This document shows positions 17,101 to 25,129 of a DNA stretch of 64,000 bases, in pieces. Positions within the stretch are counted from its first letter, which is position 1. Each line of letters opens with the position of its first letter. The DNA is from an uncultured Verrucomicrobiota bacterium (GTDB lineage Bacteria > Verrucomicrobiota > Verrucomicrobiia > Opitutales > Opitutaceae): contig CAIOCT010000072.1 of assembly GCA_903856725.1 (NCBI GenBank), forward strand, positions 1 to 64,000, read 5' to 3'. The translations under genes and the position numbers were made by a program. Under the pieces are notes generated by a model. That model searched no databases. It had not been told where the DNA came from and saw only the letters and a list, made by a program, of their open reading frames with translations.

Positions 17101-18297
17101 CTAAAGTTTTCGGTGAATTGCATCCTGCCCCGCTGTCAGCCACTCTACATTGAATCGGGCAAAAGTAATTTTATCGTAGGGACTACGCTCACCACATTCG
17201 TAAAGACACCCCGCGGTTAAGTCAGCTAGCACGGTCAGACACGAATAAGCGGCAGGGCCGGCGTGCAGCGTTTTGGCCGCTGACCAAGTACGGCCTTCAT
17301 CATAGCTCAAGCGCACGGCCATATTTCTCCGCTCTAAGCTAGCGGGATTGGCGAAGAGTAGCCGATTTTTATCCTGCGCAATCGTATCCGAGAGCACCTG
17401 CAAACTACCCTGACACCGCGGCTCGATGAGCGTCGTTTCCTCAACACCCTCAGACCAAGTCGCTCCACCGTCACGACTGCGCGCCGACTTGCGGTGGTTG
17501 CCGTGCATACCCCGCATATTGATCAACAGTGAGCCATCGACGAGCTCCGCGACCTGACACTCGTTAGTGCCACTGGCGACATGAGCCATGGCACCCATTT
17601 GCCAAGACTTGCCGTGATCATCACTGTAACAAACAAAAGATTCTGCGGTCGCCGGCGTGGTCCTGGGTTCGCGGTAATCAGCATTATAGCGGGGCAAAAT
17701 TAAGCGCCCATTTCTCATTTGGATACCGCGCCCCACCCCCGTAGATCCTGCGCCCCAATTTGATCGTTTCACCATGGGGGTAAAATCAATCGGCGGTGAC
17801 CACGTTACCCCATCATCATCACTCTTAATTGCTTTGAACTGAAAAACGGCACCGGTAAACCCATCGGCTGCATTATAGCTCCCGACCCCCACCGGCGCGT
17901 AGACGCTAAAAATCCAGAGCGTGCCAGTTTGCCGGTCGACGAGACCACAGGAATCAGCCGCCGCCCCCAAACCATTATTCACTAAGGTGCGGAGCGGACT
18001 CCAACTCTTTCCGTTATCCACACTGCGCTTCATCACCAAATCAATGTCATTGGGTGGATCGCCCTGCTTCCGCATCCGCCCATCACAAAAAGCAATCAAA
18101 GTTCCTCGATTCGAAGTCAGCAGACCCGGAATACGGTATTCTAAAACCCCATCCTCACCTGCCACAAAAACGTCCACTTGTTCTAAAATAGGCGCGTTCG
18201 CTCCTCGAGTGAGCGCCACGGCGCTGATGTAAATAAATAGTGAAAAAATGCGCCGCGAGCGGCGCAGGAGAATGCTAAAATAATCGGCAGAGGTCAT
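17101..18297 (-). CDS. Exo-alpha-sialidase, GH33, with complete catalytic set
   Basis: 398 residues with an N-terminal hydrophobic export signal (about 17-30, IFSLFIYISAVALT). The GH33 hallmarks are present: YRIP (Tyr54-Arg55), acid/base Asp region DIDLVMKRS (84/86), Glu246 and Glu251 in NECQVAEL, Arg262 in INMRG, Arg329, and the nucleophile Tyr351 in AAYSCL. Asp boxes are SVDNGKSW, SDDDGVTW, SDDHGKSW, SRDGGATW and SYDEGRTW. It should release terminal sialic acids in the periplasm or outside the cell. It is the last gene of a unit with Kelch mutarotase, NanA-like aldolase and sodium symporter, 9 bp after the symporter stop. A related canonical enzyme is at 25130. Confidence 0.93.
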   Translation of the reverse strand: MTSADYFSILLRRSRRIFSLFIYISAVALTRGANAPILEQVDVFVAGEDGVLEYRIPGLLTSNRGTLIAFCDGRMRKQGDPPNDIDLVMKRSVDNGKSWSPLRTLVNNGLGAAADSCGLVDRQTGTLWIFSVYAPVGVGSYNAADGFTGAVFQFKAIKSDDDGVTWSPPIDFTPMVKRSNWGAGSTGVGRGIQMRNGRLILPRYNADYREPRTTPATAESFVCYSDDHGKSWQMGAMAHVASGTNECQVAELVDGSLLINMRGMHGNHRKSARSRDGGATWSEGVEETTLIEPRCQGSLQVLSDTIAQDKNRLLFANPASLERRNMAVRLSYDEGRTWSAAKTLHAGPAAYSCLTVLADLTAGCLYECGERSPYDKITFARFNVEWLTAGQDAIHRKL

Positions 18298-18306
18298 AGT
18301 AATGAA

Positions 18307-19908
18307 TTAAGATTTAAGCCCTAAAATTTGCGTAACCCCGACAACTAAAAGAAGGAGCGCACCCATACTCCAAGCTCCACTCACCCAAGCCGGTCGACCT
18401 TTGGTGGGCAGCAAGCTAAAGAGACAACTCGCAGTTAACGCGACCACCAGCGAGGTGGGCCCGATCCACTGAAAACTTAATTTCGACAGTCCGGTGAATA
18501 CATCCCAATAGCCCACGATTATACCAGCGGTTAGGCCGTAGATGGCGCCCATGATGGCTCCGAAGGCGGTGGCGAAACGGACAAACAACGCCATAAAAAA
18601 TAATCCAAAGATCGGATAAAAAAACACATTAACTGTTTTTCCCGAGACCTCGACGAGGTTCCCCTTCACTTGGCCCATCGCTAAACTACCCGCAATAATG
18701 ACCACCCCGATCACCAGCGCGAGAATGCGGGCGAGCCTAATTTTAGTAGCTTCCGCCTGAGCTCCTGCGGGAACAAAACGGGCGCTAAATTCCTGATTCA
18801 CTACTGCAATTACCGAGTTAATGCTCGGACTGATCCCAGAAACCGCCGAGGTCAATAGACCCGCCACGACCAGACCTGATACGCCCACCGGCAAACCGTG
18901 ACTGAGGAAATAGGGGAAAATAGCGTCACCATTTTTGGCCAAACTTAGCCCAACCGGTAGCTCATTAGGAAATACCCGATAATAGCCAAGGAGCGCTGTA
19001 CCGACGAGCCCCAGACTCAGCAAAATAATTCCGACCGTGATATGACCAAACATCACCGCCCGGCGCGCGGCGGCGGCATTGCGGGTTGTCAAGTAACGCT
19101 GGATCGCCACTTGATCAGAACCACCCGCACACACCGTCGAGATAAAATAAGAAATGCAGGTCCCCACCGCCGTTAAACGAATATGCGGGTCCCAACTAAA
19201 GAATGGCTGAGGCAGCCAATGACTCGGGGCTTGCTCAGGCCACCAAGGAGCTAATCCCCCCATGCGGTAAGAAATTAAAGCGACGGTCAGCACCGCGCCA
19301 AGTAACAACAAAGCAAACTCTAATACCGCCGTCGTCATGACCGCCTCCATTCCGCCAGCCAAAGTGTAGAGCGTCGAAAGCGTCCCGATAACCGCGGCAA
19401 TCAGCGGCATCCACCGACGATCACAGCCCGTGACGTTCACCAGCACCGCCGCGGCGGCATAAAGGATTAAGGCCATCCAGACCAGCCGGACACAGATAAA
19501 AGTAATCGAAGCAGCCAGCCGAACTGGGCGACCCAATTGCGACTCCAGCAACTCATAGCCGCTGGTGATGGGCAGTCGCATAAAAGCCGGAATCAAAAAA
19601 CGCCCGAGCACAAAATAGCTAAACGGTAAGACCGTGACCGAGGCAATGACCAGCACCGGCCCATGCTGGACGATTTCCCCTGGCACTCCGATAAAAGCGA
19701 CGAGGGTGAAAAGCGCCGCAAAAAGCGAGACCCCAGCCAACAGTGGGCTCTGATTGCGGCCGGCTAGAAAATAATCATCCGTCGTGCGCTGGCGTCGTGA
19801 GTAATAAAAACCGATACCGAGCAGCAAAAAACCGGAAGCCACCACAATCGCCCAATCGATGGATCCGAAATTATGACTAGAGAGGAGCTGATTAGTCACG
19901 GCACTCAT
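18307..19908 (-). CDS. Sodium:solute symporter family (SSS) transporter, candidate sialic-acid importer
   Basis: 533 residues with about thirteen membrane helices. The SSS pattern is clear: DDYFLAGRNQSPLLAGVSLFAAL, RLPITSGYELLE, GGSDQVAIQRYLTTRNAAAARRA, and GLVVAGLLTSAVSGISPSINS as the Na-site helix. It is end-to-end similar to the symporter at 10763. SSS-type SiaT/NanT proteins are known sialic-acid carriers in several bacteria, and here the gene lies between a NanA-like aldolase (75 bp upstream) and a GH33 sialidase (9 bp downstream), which supports that role by context. A perfect 14-bp palindrome lies just upstream of its start. Confidence 0.9.
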   Translation of the reverse strand: MSAVTNQLLSSHNFGSIDWAIVVASGFLLLGIGFYYSRRQRTTDDYFLAGRNQSPLLAGVSLFAALFTLVAFIGVPGEIVQHGPVLVIASVTVLPFSYFVLGRFLIPAFMRLPITSGYELLESQLGRPVRLAASITFICVRLVWMALILYAAAAVLVNVTGCDRRWMPLIAAVIGTLSTLYTLAGGMEAVMTTAVLEFALLLLGAVLTVALISYRMGGLAPWWPEQAPSHWLPQPFFSWDPHIRLTAVGTCISYFISTVCAGGSDQVAIQRYLTTRNAAAARRAVMFGHITVGIILLSLGLVGTALLGYYRVFPNELPVGLSLAKNGDAIFPYFLSHGLPVGVSGLVVAGLLTSAVSGISPSINSVIAVVNQEFSARFVPAGAQAEATKIRLARILALVIGVVIIAGSLAMGQVKGNLVEVSGKTVNVFFYPIFGLFFMALFVRFATAFGAIMGAIYGLTAGIIVGYWDVFTGLSKLSFQWIGPTSLVVALTASCLFSLLPTKGRPAWVSGAWSMGALLLLVVGVTQILGLKS

Positions 19909-19922
19909 CTTAAAGGCCAGTG

Positions 19923-19936
19923 ACGATCATGATCGT
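19923..19936. promoter_or_regulatory. Perfect 14-bp palindrome upstream of the symporter gene
   Basis: ACGATCATGATCGT is fully self-complementary and lies 15-28 bp before the ATG of the symporter, in the 75-bp gap after the aldolase gene. It could be an operator for a dimeric repressor or a small hairpin that affects translation initiation. Confidence 0.4.
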
Positions 19937-19983
19937 GATAATAGTCGAGATAGGCTGGAACCGCATAGAGGAAACAGGAGCGC

Positions 19984-20952
19984 CTAGGAGCAAAGCGGGG
20001 TGAAACTACGCCGCGCCGGCACGAGATCCGCGCGATAACCGAGGCCATCGGCCCCGCTCACTGCAGCCTTGATCTGCGCCCGACACTGATCAGTCAGCGG
20101 ATAACCCAACAAATTAAGATTTGTGGAGAAAACACCTAATTGAACTAAGAGTTCCTTCAACCCAGTCATCCAACATTCGATCTTGGGACCACCATACACA
20201 CGATACATCAGATCATTCATGCGCTCCTGCAATGCCGTGGCGCGAGAAATTTCTCCGGCGCGCACTGCGGCCACAATCTTGATCGCCAACGCAGCGTTAA
20301 AAATACCGCCACCCAGCAGCAGCCCATCATAACCCGCTTGTAAGAAATCAACGCAGTCAAATTCCGAGCCCGAAAACAAAACTAAACCCGGACGAGCGGT
20401 TCGGCCATTAATATAAGCTTGGCGCCGAGTGGCCTGCTGCGCGCTATCTTTAACCAAGACAATATTTGGCTCGGCCAGCAACTCGGGCAGATGCGATTCA
20501 GGGACAACGTAAGGACTCGCAGTGCCGCGGTCATATAACCCCATCGGGAGCGCCCCACGGCGGGCGATTTCCGCATAGTGACTCACTAATCGAGCCGGGG
20601 TCGGGTTCATAAAAAATGCCGGCGCGGCGACTACCGCGATCTCCACTCCCCAAGCGGCGGCTAAAGCAATATTATCAAGAACCCTTCCGGTAGAATTATC
20701 AGTCACCTGCATGGCGATAGTTAACTTGCCTTGCGCCGCCTCGACCGCAGTGCGCGCCAAGACTTCACGGTCACCATCGCGAATCCATGGACCCTCACCG
20801 CATGTTCCCGCCAGCATGACGCCAGCAGCACCCAAATCAAGGTGATGCGCGATCATCCGCTGCACGGCCGCAACGTCGACGCGACCTTCACTGGTAAAAG
20901 GAGTGGGCGTGGCTGACCACACTCGTCCGCGAGATAAGGCGACAGTTTTCAT
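19984..20952 (-). CDS. DHDPS/NanA-family aldolase (candidate N-acetylneuraminate lyase), GTCGEG variant
   Basis: 322 residues from the ATG at 20952; a TTG further upstream would add 18 residues that do not belong to the fold, which begins at VWSATPTPF. The class I aldolase residues are Tyr140 (GLYDRG) and the Schiff-base Lys168 (VLVKDSAQQ). The usual G-[ST]-T-G-E loop reads GTCGEG (49-54), so the conserved second Thr is Cys51; the paralogue at 30036 shares this. NanA splits sialic acid to ManNAc and pyruvate, while other family members act on 2-keto-3-deoxy sugar acids. Position between a mutarotase and an SSS carrier supports a NanA-like role. Confidence 0.87.
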   Translation of the reverse strand: MKTVALSRGRVWSATPTPFTSEGRVDVAAVQRMIAHHLDLGAAGVMLAGTCGEGPWIRDGDREVLARTAVEAAQGKLTIAMQVTDNSTGRVLDNIALAAAWGVEIAVVAAPAFFMNPTPARLVSHYAEIARRGALPMGLYDRGTASPYVVPESHLPELLAEPNIVLVKDSAQQATRRQAYINGRTARPGLVLFSGSEFDCVDFLQAGYDGLLLGGGIFNAALAIKIVAAVRAGEISRATALQERMNDLMYRVYGGPKIECWMTGLKELLVQLGVFSTNLNLLGYPLTDQCRAQIKAAVSGADGLGYRADLVPARRSFTPLCS

Positions 20953-21041
20953 TGGGGCAAAAGATAACCAACTCGGTGACGACCAAAAGCAGGCACCTGT
21001 TGACAAATAAAATTACACCTTGGCCAAAATGAAACGAACCC

Positions 21042-22553
21042 TCAAAGCGAGTGCGGTCGCCAAACCGGCACGGCGGTAGTGCGATTACCGGCCTTCGTTT
21101 CGCCTGATACAAAAGCCCAAGCTCCATTCATTGGCACTGGGGGTGCACAGACTACTGGCTCCGGCCAGCGCTCGGGCCAGAGGCACCACGCGTGCCGGGC
21201 CACATCAAAATAAATGATGTCTTCCGGCACCCGTTTGTCGCGGGGAGCCTTGCCAACTTGGCGGCCATCCACTCCCCCAAAAATAAATACCCGCGCGGGC
21301 GTCGTGGTTACTGGGGCCGGAGAAGGCGCGGCGAGCACCGACCACGGTAGATCAGGCAATTTTTCCCAACCACCGCTTGGCCGGTAACGATAGGCATCAT
21401 TGAGATAAACCGTCTGCGGCTGACCATCAGCCCCGATCTTAAGCTCTAAGCCACTGATCAAGTAAATCGCGCCATCCAAAGCCGCGATCACCCCGAGAGC
21501 CCGCGCGGGACCAGGCCAAGTGGGTAAACGCTGCCAGCCCGCGGATAAATTTTCGAGATCGAGGCAGAAAAAACCTTTGCCGCTAATCCGTGGCGGACCG
21601 GGCTCATAGCCACCAGCCAGATAAACCTTGCCCGCCAATACAGCCGCTACCGGGCTCGCCACCGCCACCGGCAAAGCGGGCGCCGCGGTAACGACCACTT
21701 GTTTGCCATCCCATTGAAATAATAGCGCATCATTAAAGATGCCCGTAGCATTCTCCCCACCAAGGGCCAGCACGCCATTCGGGATGGAGACGACCGCAGC
21801 ATAAGCCCGCGGGGTGGCCAAGCGCCCCGCCGATCGCCACGTTGAGTCATTGGGCAACAGGGAAAAAATCTCATCGTAAGTTCGCTTTACGCCATTTTCC
21901 CAAGGTGGCTGGTCAGGAAAATTAGCTCCACCGGCCGCGATCAAGACGCCGTGGTGCACGCCCGCCATCACCGCTGCCACGCCGGGCTTTAAAGGATAGT
22001 CCGGCAACTGGTGCCAGGCGGTACTTTCAGTTAATTCGTCAGAGAGAGAACAATGCAACACACGGCAGTTAATTTCACCGCCAGGGTCTTTCACCAAATA
22101 AGCTGCCAATAAATTATCCCCGCTGATTTCCAGCGACGCGGCCAGCACTTCCGCGTCAGGCGGATCGTCCGCGAAAGCGAGATCGACCCACCCTTCAGCT
22201 TGCGAACGACTGACGATCAGGCCGGCACCAGGAAATTCCGGCCTGATCCCAATAACGCGGCGCCCCGTCCGCACGGCTACCCGCCCTCGAGGATGGGGCG
22301 CAGAAGCCAAGCCCCCTACGGGCAAATCAGTTTCGCCTGAGGGTGACCCAGGACTCGCCACCGAAACAGGAGCGGCTTTTGACCATAATTCGCCAGTGAT
22401 TGCGGCGGTCGACGCGACCACTTGGCCCGCGGGAGTCGCCCACGTAACGCGCCAGCGATTCCCGCTGGAATCGATGCTGACGGTTAACGCTCGGGCATCA
22501 GTTGACGCGAGACCAAGAGAACGAGCCGTAAGTGAAAGCAATGATGGGGTCAT
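21042..22553 (-). CDS. Cyclically permuted Kelch mutarotase (NanM-like) with extra N-terminal domain, no signal peptide
   Basis: 503 residues. From about residue 180 it matches the cyclically permuted mutarotase family: LPDYPLKPGVAAVMAGVHHGVLIAAGGANFPDQPPW with the D-E-I-F-S-L-L segment, and later Kelch motifs (GVLALGGENATG, GKVYLAGGYEPG, GAIYLISGLE, RVFIFGGVDG). NanM converts alpha- to beta-sialic acid and is normally periplasmic and about 350-370 residues. This protein has no export signal and carries some 170 extra N-terminal residues rich in beta-strand-like segments (NRWRVTWATPAGQVVAS, EVLAASLEISGDNLLAAYLV) that may be another propeller blade set. It is the first gene of the unit with aldolase, symporter and sialidase. 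Confidence 0.85.
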   Translation of the reverse strand: MTPSLLSLTARSLGLASTDARALTVSIDSSGNRWRVTWATPAGQVVASTAAITGELWSKAAPVSVASPGSPSGETDLPVGGLASAPHPRGRVAVRTGRRVIGIRPEFPGAGLIVSRSQAEGWVDLAFADDPPDAEVLAASLEISGDNLLAAYLVKDPGGEINCRVLHCSLSDELTESTAWHQLPDYPLKPGVAAVMAGVHHGVLIAAGGANFPDQPPWENGVKRTYDEIFSLLPNDSTWRSAGRLATPRAYAAVVSIPNGVLALGGENATGIFNDALLFQWDGKQVVVTAAPALPVAVASPVAAVLAGKVYLAGGYEPGPPRISGKGFFCLDLENLSAGWQRLPTWPGPARALGVIAALDGAIYLISGLELKIGADGQPQTVYLNDAYRYRPSGGWEKLPDLPWSVLAAPSPAPVTTTPARVFIFGGVDGRQVGKAPRDKRVPEDIIYFDVARHAWCLWPERWPEPVVCAPPVPMNGAWAFVSGETKAGNRTTAVPVWRPHSL

Positions 22554-22851
22554 AGATAAATGCGACCTAAGGTTAGCCAGAACAGATTCATCAAATGGTG
22601 AAATTCAAACTCCAGCCCAAAACAGTTCCGCTGGTAACATATTATACCGGTGAGATTCGACCCAGCAGAGAGGTGATCAATCAGACCAAACCTTAGCCGA
22701 CGAGTAGTCATCACTGAGCCGCAACTGGTCACTTGATTTCACCAAACCTAACTCCGGTTAGGAGATTGCTCCGCGCGAGCCCGCCGACTCGTGTGCTGGT
22801 GGCGATTTTTAATTTACCTTTTCGCGTGCCCTAGCCTCCCCTCATCAAAAT
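22554..22851. promoter_or_regulatory. Divergent 298-bp control region with CCTAAC/GTTAGG inverted repeat
   Basis: No gene is convincing here. It separates the divergent mutarotase and HpcH/HpaI aldolase operons. A 6-4-6 inverted repeat CCTAACtccgGTTAGG lies at 22747-22762, and ACCAAACCT occurs twice (22685 and 22741). A further inverted pair, TGGTGAAATTCAA near 22598 and TTGATTTCACCA near 22734, brackets the middle. These are candidate operator sites for bidirectional control. Confidence 0.45.
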
Positions 22852-23643
22852 ATGAAAGCTGCTCAAATTCTTAAGGCGAAAATTAATGGACCCGGCGTGA
22901 CGACCGGCGTGATCATCACGTATCACCTCTGGCCGGGCTTGATGGAGTTATTGATTCGGAGCGGAATCGATTATGCCATTATCGACCTAGAACATTTGAC
23001 CCACTCTGCTGAGCTGGTGGCCGATTGTTGTGCCATCGCCCGGCGCGCAGATTTTCCGGTGCTCATTCGTCCTCCGGAAACAGAATTTACACCAATGCGA
23101 CTCGCGCTCGACCTCGGGCCTTGTGGCTTACTGCTGCCCTATGTCTCCTCTCTCGCGACGATGGATATGATTCAACAAGCGGTGTACATGGCCCCCCGCG
23201 GCCGGCGGCGGCCCGGTGGGCACGGCAATTTCTGGGTCAGCGGCTATCACTATGACAATTTTCGCTCGGAAGTGGAAGCGGACCTCATCATTTTGCCGCA
23301 GATAGAAAATCAAGCCGGCCTCGCTTGTGCCGCCGCGCTGGCTGCCCATCCGCTCACTACGGCCTTGGCCATCGGCCCCTACGATCTCTCGGCTTCACTC
23401 GGTTGCTGCTGGCAACCCGACGCTCCCGTATTACTCAGCGCTCTTGATACGATTCGGCAGGCAGGCGAAGCCGCCGGCAAAAAAACCTGGATTATCGGCA
23501 ACCCCGACACCCTGGTACCACGCGGCTTCAGCTTTATGGGACTGGCGGAACCGACCATGCTCATGGAGGGAGCCCTGCGTGATTTAAATCAGCGCGTTAA
23601 AAAAATCCCGCCAGCTTCGACCGGGGCACCTGTTCTACCCTAA
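22852..23643 (+). CDS. HpcH/HpaI-family class II pyruvate aldolase
   Basis: 263 residues, normal length for the family. The start (LKAKINGPGVTTGVIITYH), the catalytic Arg in VLIRPPETE, the metal-site Glu in LPQIENQAGL and Asp in AIGPYDLSASLG, and the PPRGRRRPGG-like loop (here APRGRRRPGGHG) are all present. Family members split 2-keto-4-hydroxy acids into pyruvate plus an aldehyde using a divalent metal, as in 2-keto-3-deoxy sugar-acid and hydroxyheptenedioate pathways. It leads a plus-strand series with three sialidase-fold genes and a DHDPS-type gene. A close paralogue is at 44637. A second type of pyruvate aldolase next to NanA-like ones suggests more than one ulosonic-acid route. Confidence 0.9.
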   Translation: MKAAQILKAKINGPGVTTGVIITYHLWPGLMELLIRSGIDYAIIDLEHLTHSAELVADCCAIARRADFPVLIRPPETEFTPMRLALDLGPCGLLLPYVSSLATMDMIQQAVYMAPRGRRRPGGHGNFWVSGYHYDNFRSEVEADLIILPQIENQAGLACAAALAAHPLTTALAIGPYDLSASLGCCWQPDAPVLLSALDTIRQAGEAAGKKTWIIGNPDTLVPRGFSFMGLAEPTMLMEGALRDLNQRVKKIPPASTGAPVLP

Positions 23644-23789
23644 GTCGATCCAAGCCGCAGGAGACCCAGCCCTTAATTCAATCAGGGGATAAATTGTGAT
23701 CTAAAAAATCCACTGATGAAATTATCGCTCCGCTTTGAGCGCGAAAAAAATCGGTGTGTAAAGTTACTTCACGCTGCCGTCCTTTCCCT

Positions 23790-24941
23790 ATGAAAACCTC
23801 GCCCCACCGATCCACTCATTCGTACCGTACATTTATTATTCGCGGCTGGCTGCTATTATTTTTTCTAACGGCGATCGGTTCATCCCACGCCGCCGCGCCA
23901 TTTTTCCAGAAAGGTCTGATCACCGGCCCAACTCCCGCTTACAGTCATCCCCGTTATGTCAGTCTCGCCCGACTCACTAATCAGGATCTGCTCGCAGTTT
24001 ATTCTGGCATGGGAAATGGCGATCCCGATCAAGTGGGCATTTGGGCAAGTTACTCGCAGGACCACGGCCAGACGTGGTCGAGCCCAATCCTCGCCTTAGA
24101 TCGTCCCCATATTATGGATGCCGACCCCAGCATTGTCGTCGGCCAAGACCGCGTCCTCATTGTATCCACCACGCGAAAAGCGCAGGAACTAATTGAGACC
24201 AAATTTTATACCGCGACCTCGCGCGATCAGGGCAGGACTTGGGCTCCTGGCGAAATAATTAATCATGCCCACAATTACAGCAGTGGAAAATTGCAGGCCG
24301 CCACTCGTCTGCGTAATGGAAGGCTGCTCATGCCATTTTGCTGGGATGCGATCCTCGAGCATAAAGGCAGTGTGATCAAGGAGCAGGCCGAGCGTAATAT
24401 GCTATCCGTTGCCTCCGTGCTCCTCTCTGATGATGATGGCCAGTCGTGGCAACCCGGCGGCGACCTTGAGATCCAGGGGGTGCCTGGCGGTGGTGGCATC
24501 AATGGACTGGATGAGATCTGCATCGCTGAATTAGCCGATGGGTCGATTTATGCGCTCTGCCGCACGGGGTCCGATCGATTATACGAAGCGCGCAGCTCCG
24601 ATCGAGGGCTGACTTGGTCCAAGCCCAAACCTAGCCCATTCGTGGCGAGCAATGCCCCAGCCAGTATGATCGCACTCGATCAACCCAAGGGAACCGTCGT
24701 GGTGGTCTGGAACGAAACAGCCAAAGGAGACCGCAAGCCGCTTTCGGTCGCTTATTCCCAAGATAATTGCCGGTCATGGTCTCAATCAAAAATTATCACC
24801 GCTGACTATTCACCTTACCCAAGCATCACCCAAGCCGCGAACGGCCAAATCGTTGCCTCTTGGTTTGAGCAAGCCGCGGGAGGAACGGCGATCGCGTTTG
24901 CGCGATTCAACTGGGAGTGGCTGACAGCCCCGGGGTCCTAG
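23790..24941 (+). CDS. Secreted BNR-repeat sialidase-superfamily protein
   Basis: 383 residues from the ATG at 23790 (a GTG at 23754 adds 12 residues); a signal peptide follows (GWLLLFFLTAIGSSHAA). Asp boxes are SQDHGQTW, SRDQGRTW, SDDDGQSW, SSDRGLTW and SQDNCRSW. It has the LDEICIAELADGSIYALCRTG segment expected for the Glu and Arg of the active cleft, and NGRLLMPFCWD. The classical YRIP motif is replaced by HPRYVSLARL, so an exact GH33 assignment is uncertain. It is the first of three consecutive sialidase-fold genes at 23790-27601 and is likely exported to the periplasm or beyond. Confidence 0.87.
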   Translation: MKTSPHRSTHSYRTFIIRGWLLLFFLTAIGSSHAAAPFFQKGLITGPTPAYSHPRYVSLARLTNQDLLAVYSGMGNGDPDQVGIWASYSQDHGQTWSSPILALDRPHIMDADPSIVVGQDRVLIVSTTRKAQELIETKFYTATSRDQGRTWAPGEIINHAHNYSSGKLQAATRLRNGRLLMPFCWDAILEHKGSVIKEQAERNMLSVASVLLSDDDGQSWQPGGDLEIQGVPGGGGINGLDEICIAELADGSIYALCRTGSDRLYEARSSDRGLTWSKPKPSPFVASNAPASMIALDQPKGTVVVVWNETAKGDRKPLSVAYSQDNCRSWSQSKIITADYSPYPSITQAANGQIVASWFEQAAGGTAIAFARFNWEWLTAPGS

Positions 24942-25041
24942 ACGTAGACCCAGCAGAATCGTTTGCAGACGTCCTCTGCGGAAGCGACGATTTGTGGAGA
25001 AATCCGTACTCGTGCGTGATTGGACGGTACCTGTTAGCTCA

Positions 25042-25055
25042 TTTGACAGGTCAAA
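25042..25055. promoter_or_regulatory. TTTGACagGTCAAA palindrome upstream of GH33 sialidase
   Basis: A perfect 6-2-6 inverted repeat lies 75-88 bp before the ATG of the GH33 gene, within the 188-bp gap after the preceding BNR gene. Its central TGACAGGTCAA is almost repeated at 15945-15955 directly before the GntR regulator, making it a candidate operator for that protein. Confidence 0.45.
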
Positions 25056-25129
25056 CTCATTTGTCTGAACCCGCCCAGCCGCAATTAATATCAATCCTTG
25101 CTCGGCTGCAGGCCTAACTCGAGATCCTT

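Noticed and set aside
22550-22732. 60-codon minus-strand frame in the control region before the mutarotase gene
   Set aside because: No family features and it occupies a repeat-bearing divergent promoter region.
23726-23741. CGCTC/GAGCG hairpin followed by an A-run
   Set aside because: Only a 5-bp stem and no T-run on the transcribed strand, so a terminator cannot be supported.
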